Assembly (NCBI GenBank): GCA_944389715.1
Contig: CALXNI010000018.1
Location: 1-7,419, forward strand
From: an uncultured Clostridia bacterium
GTDB taxonomy: Bacteria; Bacillota; Clostridia; TANB77; CAG-508
Direction of reading: 5' to 3'
Length of the DNA stretch: 7,419 nucleotides
Positions 6,585 through 7,419 of this stretch are shown in pieces (positions within the stretch are counted from its first letter, which is position 1; each line of letters opens with the position of its first letter). The notes under the pieces were generated by a model. It did not search any database, had not been told where the DNA came from, and saw only the letters and a list, made by a program, of their open reading frames with translations. The position numbers were made by a program, and so were the translations under genes.

Positions 6585-6690
6585 GAAATTTGTCCACCTA
6601 CGCATTTATTATTCGCAGGTAGGGCTGCGAAACTTATTTGTTCACCTACGCATTTATTATTCGCAGGTAGGGCTGCGAAACTTATTTGTT
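6585..6690 (-). ncRNA. candidate type III antitoxin RNA (CptI/ToxI-like), two pseudoknot repeats
   Basis: The minus-strand transcript would start at or near 6690, the first base of the array, and contain two 48-base repeats plus a short partial third (GACAAATTTC resembling the repeat start AACAAAT...TTTC). In each repeat, TTCGCAG pairs with CTGCGAA (7 bp) around the loop CCCTAC. Five loop bases, CCTAC, are complementary to GTAGG ten bases further on. This gives a compact H-type pseudoknot: stem 1 of 7 bp, a 1-base first loop, stem 2 of 5 bp and a 10-base AT-rich third loop. Known ToxI and CptI antitoxins are tandem repeats of about 35-48 bases, each folding as a pseudoknot that the toxin cuts out and binds. 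The fold is read directly from the sequence; the function is inferred. Confidence 0.72.
6595..6690 (-). repeat. two identical 48-bp tandem repeats
   Basis: Positions 6595-6642 and 6643-6690 are identical at all 48 bases. Each begins CACCTACG and ends TTATTTGTT on the plus strand, and each holds the inverted repeat TTCGCAG/CTGCGAA. Perfect identity in intergenic DNA implies either recent duplication or selection for sequence homogeneity. Confidence 0.97.
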
Positions 6691-6696
6691 AATATA

Positions 6697-6726
6697 AGTT
6701 TAACATACTAAATAATTGTATGTCAA
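6697..6726 (-). promoter_or_regulatory. promoter of the repeat-array RNA
   Basis: On the minus strand a perfect TTGACA (6726-6721) is followed after 18 bases by TAAACT (6702-6697), preceded by TG as an extended -10 element. The start would fall at about 6690, exactly the first base of the array. The same TTGACA/TAAACT combination occurs upstream of pncB. It lies just downstream of the transglycosylase stop codon, so the RNA has its own promoter. Confidence 0.72.
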
Positions 6727-6746
6727 ATATATTATATGCAATTTTT

Positions 6747-7313
6747 CTAAATTCCGTACAAATCTTTATATATTTCATAATCTCTTAAGATTTTTCTTAC
6801 ATAGTTGTTCGTTTCTTTAAAGGGTACGTTTTCTAAGTCTGAGCCGTCTTCTTTAATTGTTCCTTGTTTAATCCAGCTATCAACATTACCCATACCTGCA
6901 TTATAAGCAACAATTGCAAGTCCATAATTATCCTCATATTTATCTAATAAATATGTAAAATAATTTAACCCAATATTTATATTTATATCAGGTTTAAATA
7001 AATCATCTACAGAAACATCTAAATCCATTTTATTAGCAGTTTCTAGTGCTGTTTCCTCCATTATTTGCATAAGTCCGATTGCGTCAGTTGCAGACTTTGC
7101 ATTTTCGTCGAAATTACTCTCTGCTTTTATTATTGCATAGACCATATATGGATCTATATCATACTTCTTCGCATATTTTTCTACATATTCAGTATATTTT
7201 AACGGATACATTAATTTCATTATTCTTTTATCTATTTCTACTACTTTAAATAAAACAAAATAAATTAGTAGCAGTAAAATCAATATTATTAAAAATTTTA
7301 TTAGCCTTTTCAA
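6747..7313 (-). CDS. membrane-anchored lytic transglycosylase (SLT domain)
   Basis: This 188-aa protein should cleave peptidoglycan glycan strands to 1,6-anhydromuramic products, in wall turnover or in making room for surface assemblies. Residues about 4-22 form one hydrophobic helix after a short basic start, so it is an N-terminal anchor (or uncleaved signal) with the enzyme outside. The SLT domain follows: KKYDIDPYMVYAIIKAESNF with catalytic Glu65, AIGLMQIM (78-85), a central helix region and AYNAG (136-140), ending with YVRKILRDYEIY. All family motifs are present and the length is normal for small clostridial homologues. The start is TTG at 7313, supported by AAAGGAG six bases upstream; no ATG precedes the hydrophobic segment. 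It is transcribed toward the repeat-RNA locus, and the terminator at 6542-6584 would also stop its read-through. The specific biological role is not indicated. Confidence 0.9.
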   Translation of the reverse strand: MKRLIKFLIILILLLLIYFVLFKVVEIDKRIMKLMYPLKYTEYVEKYAKKYDIDPYMVYAIIKAESNFDENAKSATDAIGLMQIMEETALETANKMDLDVSVDDLFKPDININIGLNYFTYLLDKYEDNYGLAIVAYNAGMGNVDSWIKQGTIKEDGSDLENVPFKETNNYVRKILRDYEIYKDLYGI

Positions 7314-7337
7314 TTCTTTCTCCTTTGTATAAATTAG

Positions 7338-7354
7338 AATTTGTAATACAAATT
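7338..7354. repeat. 17-base palindrome upstream of the transglycosylase
   Basis: AATTTGTA and TACAAATT flank a single A, a perfect 8-bp inverted repeat about 25 bases upstream of the TTG start. It could be an operator or an AT-rich hairpin. No convincing promoter could be placed around it. Confidence 0.45.
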
Positions 7355-7367
7355 TTTAAAAATGATT

Positions 7368-7419
7368 GTAGGGGTCGCCGTACCATTCAAAAAACAAACA
7401 AATATTTTCGTGTTGCCGA
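7368..7419. repeat. start of another GTAGGGG-family repeat, cut by the window edge
   Basis: GTAGGGGTCGCCGT at 7368-7381 has the same GTAGGGG end and contains the GGGTCGCCGT found at 5041-5050. The rest of the copy lies partly beyond the right edge, so its other arm cannot be checked. Confidence 0.6.

Noticed and set aside
6595..6690. CRISPR with two repeats, or a simple attenuator
   Set aside because: The whole 48-base unit is identical, with no spacer. A terminator follows, but the region precedes a toxin-like remnant and not a biosynthetic gene, and the pseudoknot fold fits an antitoxin RNA better.

Overview
The window looks like chromosomal DNA of a low-GC Gram-positive anaerobe, probably an uncultured member of the Clostridia. 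The base composition is very AT-rich (one 60-base line of the pncB-like gene is 18% GC), ribosome binding sites are strong AGGAGG types, promoters fit sigma-A consensus, and the proteins resemble clostridial families. TGA and TAA are both used as stops and TGG as tryptophan, so the standard bacterial code applies.

Layout. (1) 2-2275, minus: the 5' 758 codons of a fused ATPase/permease ABC transporter that runs off the left edge. (2) 2349-2416: two near-consensus sigma-A promoters back to back, one for the transporter and one for the next gene. (3) 2470-2850, plus: an unrecognised 126-aa protein, clearly richer in GC than its neighbours, with its own promoter and terminator. (4) 2948-4382, plus: nicotinate phosphoribosyltransferase (pncB) broken by one extra base. 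It converges, with a 2-base gap, on (5) 4385-4939, minus: a nicotinamidase-like hydrolase (pncA). Together they would convert nicotinamide to nicotinate and then to nicotinate mononucleotide for NAD. (6) 4999-5220: GC-rich hairpin repeats of a GTAGGGG/CCCCTAC family in partly tandem arrangement; another copy starts at 7368. (7) 5280-6281, minus: UDP-glucose 4-epimerase (galE), full length except for a TGA replacing an expected glycine codon. (8) 6390-6726, minus: the most interesting region. It has a promoter, two identical 48-bp tandem repeats that each can fold as an H-type pseudoknot, a Rho-independent terminator, a ribosome binding site and the two ends of what looks like a CptN/ToxN-type toxin with its middle missing. 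This is the architecture of a type III (protein-RNA) toxin-antitoxin locus with an intact RNA part and a destroyed toxin. (9) 6747-7313, minus: a membrane-anchored lytic transglycosylase starting at TTG.

Two otherwise complete housekeeping genes (pncB, galE) each carry a single-base defect. That could be real decay or errors in the assembly, and should be settled before either is called a pseudogene. Family assignments rest on reading motifs and on memory of the families; no database search was possible.
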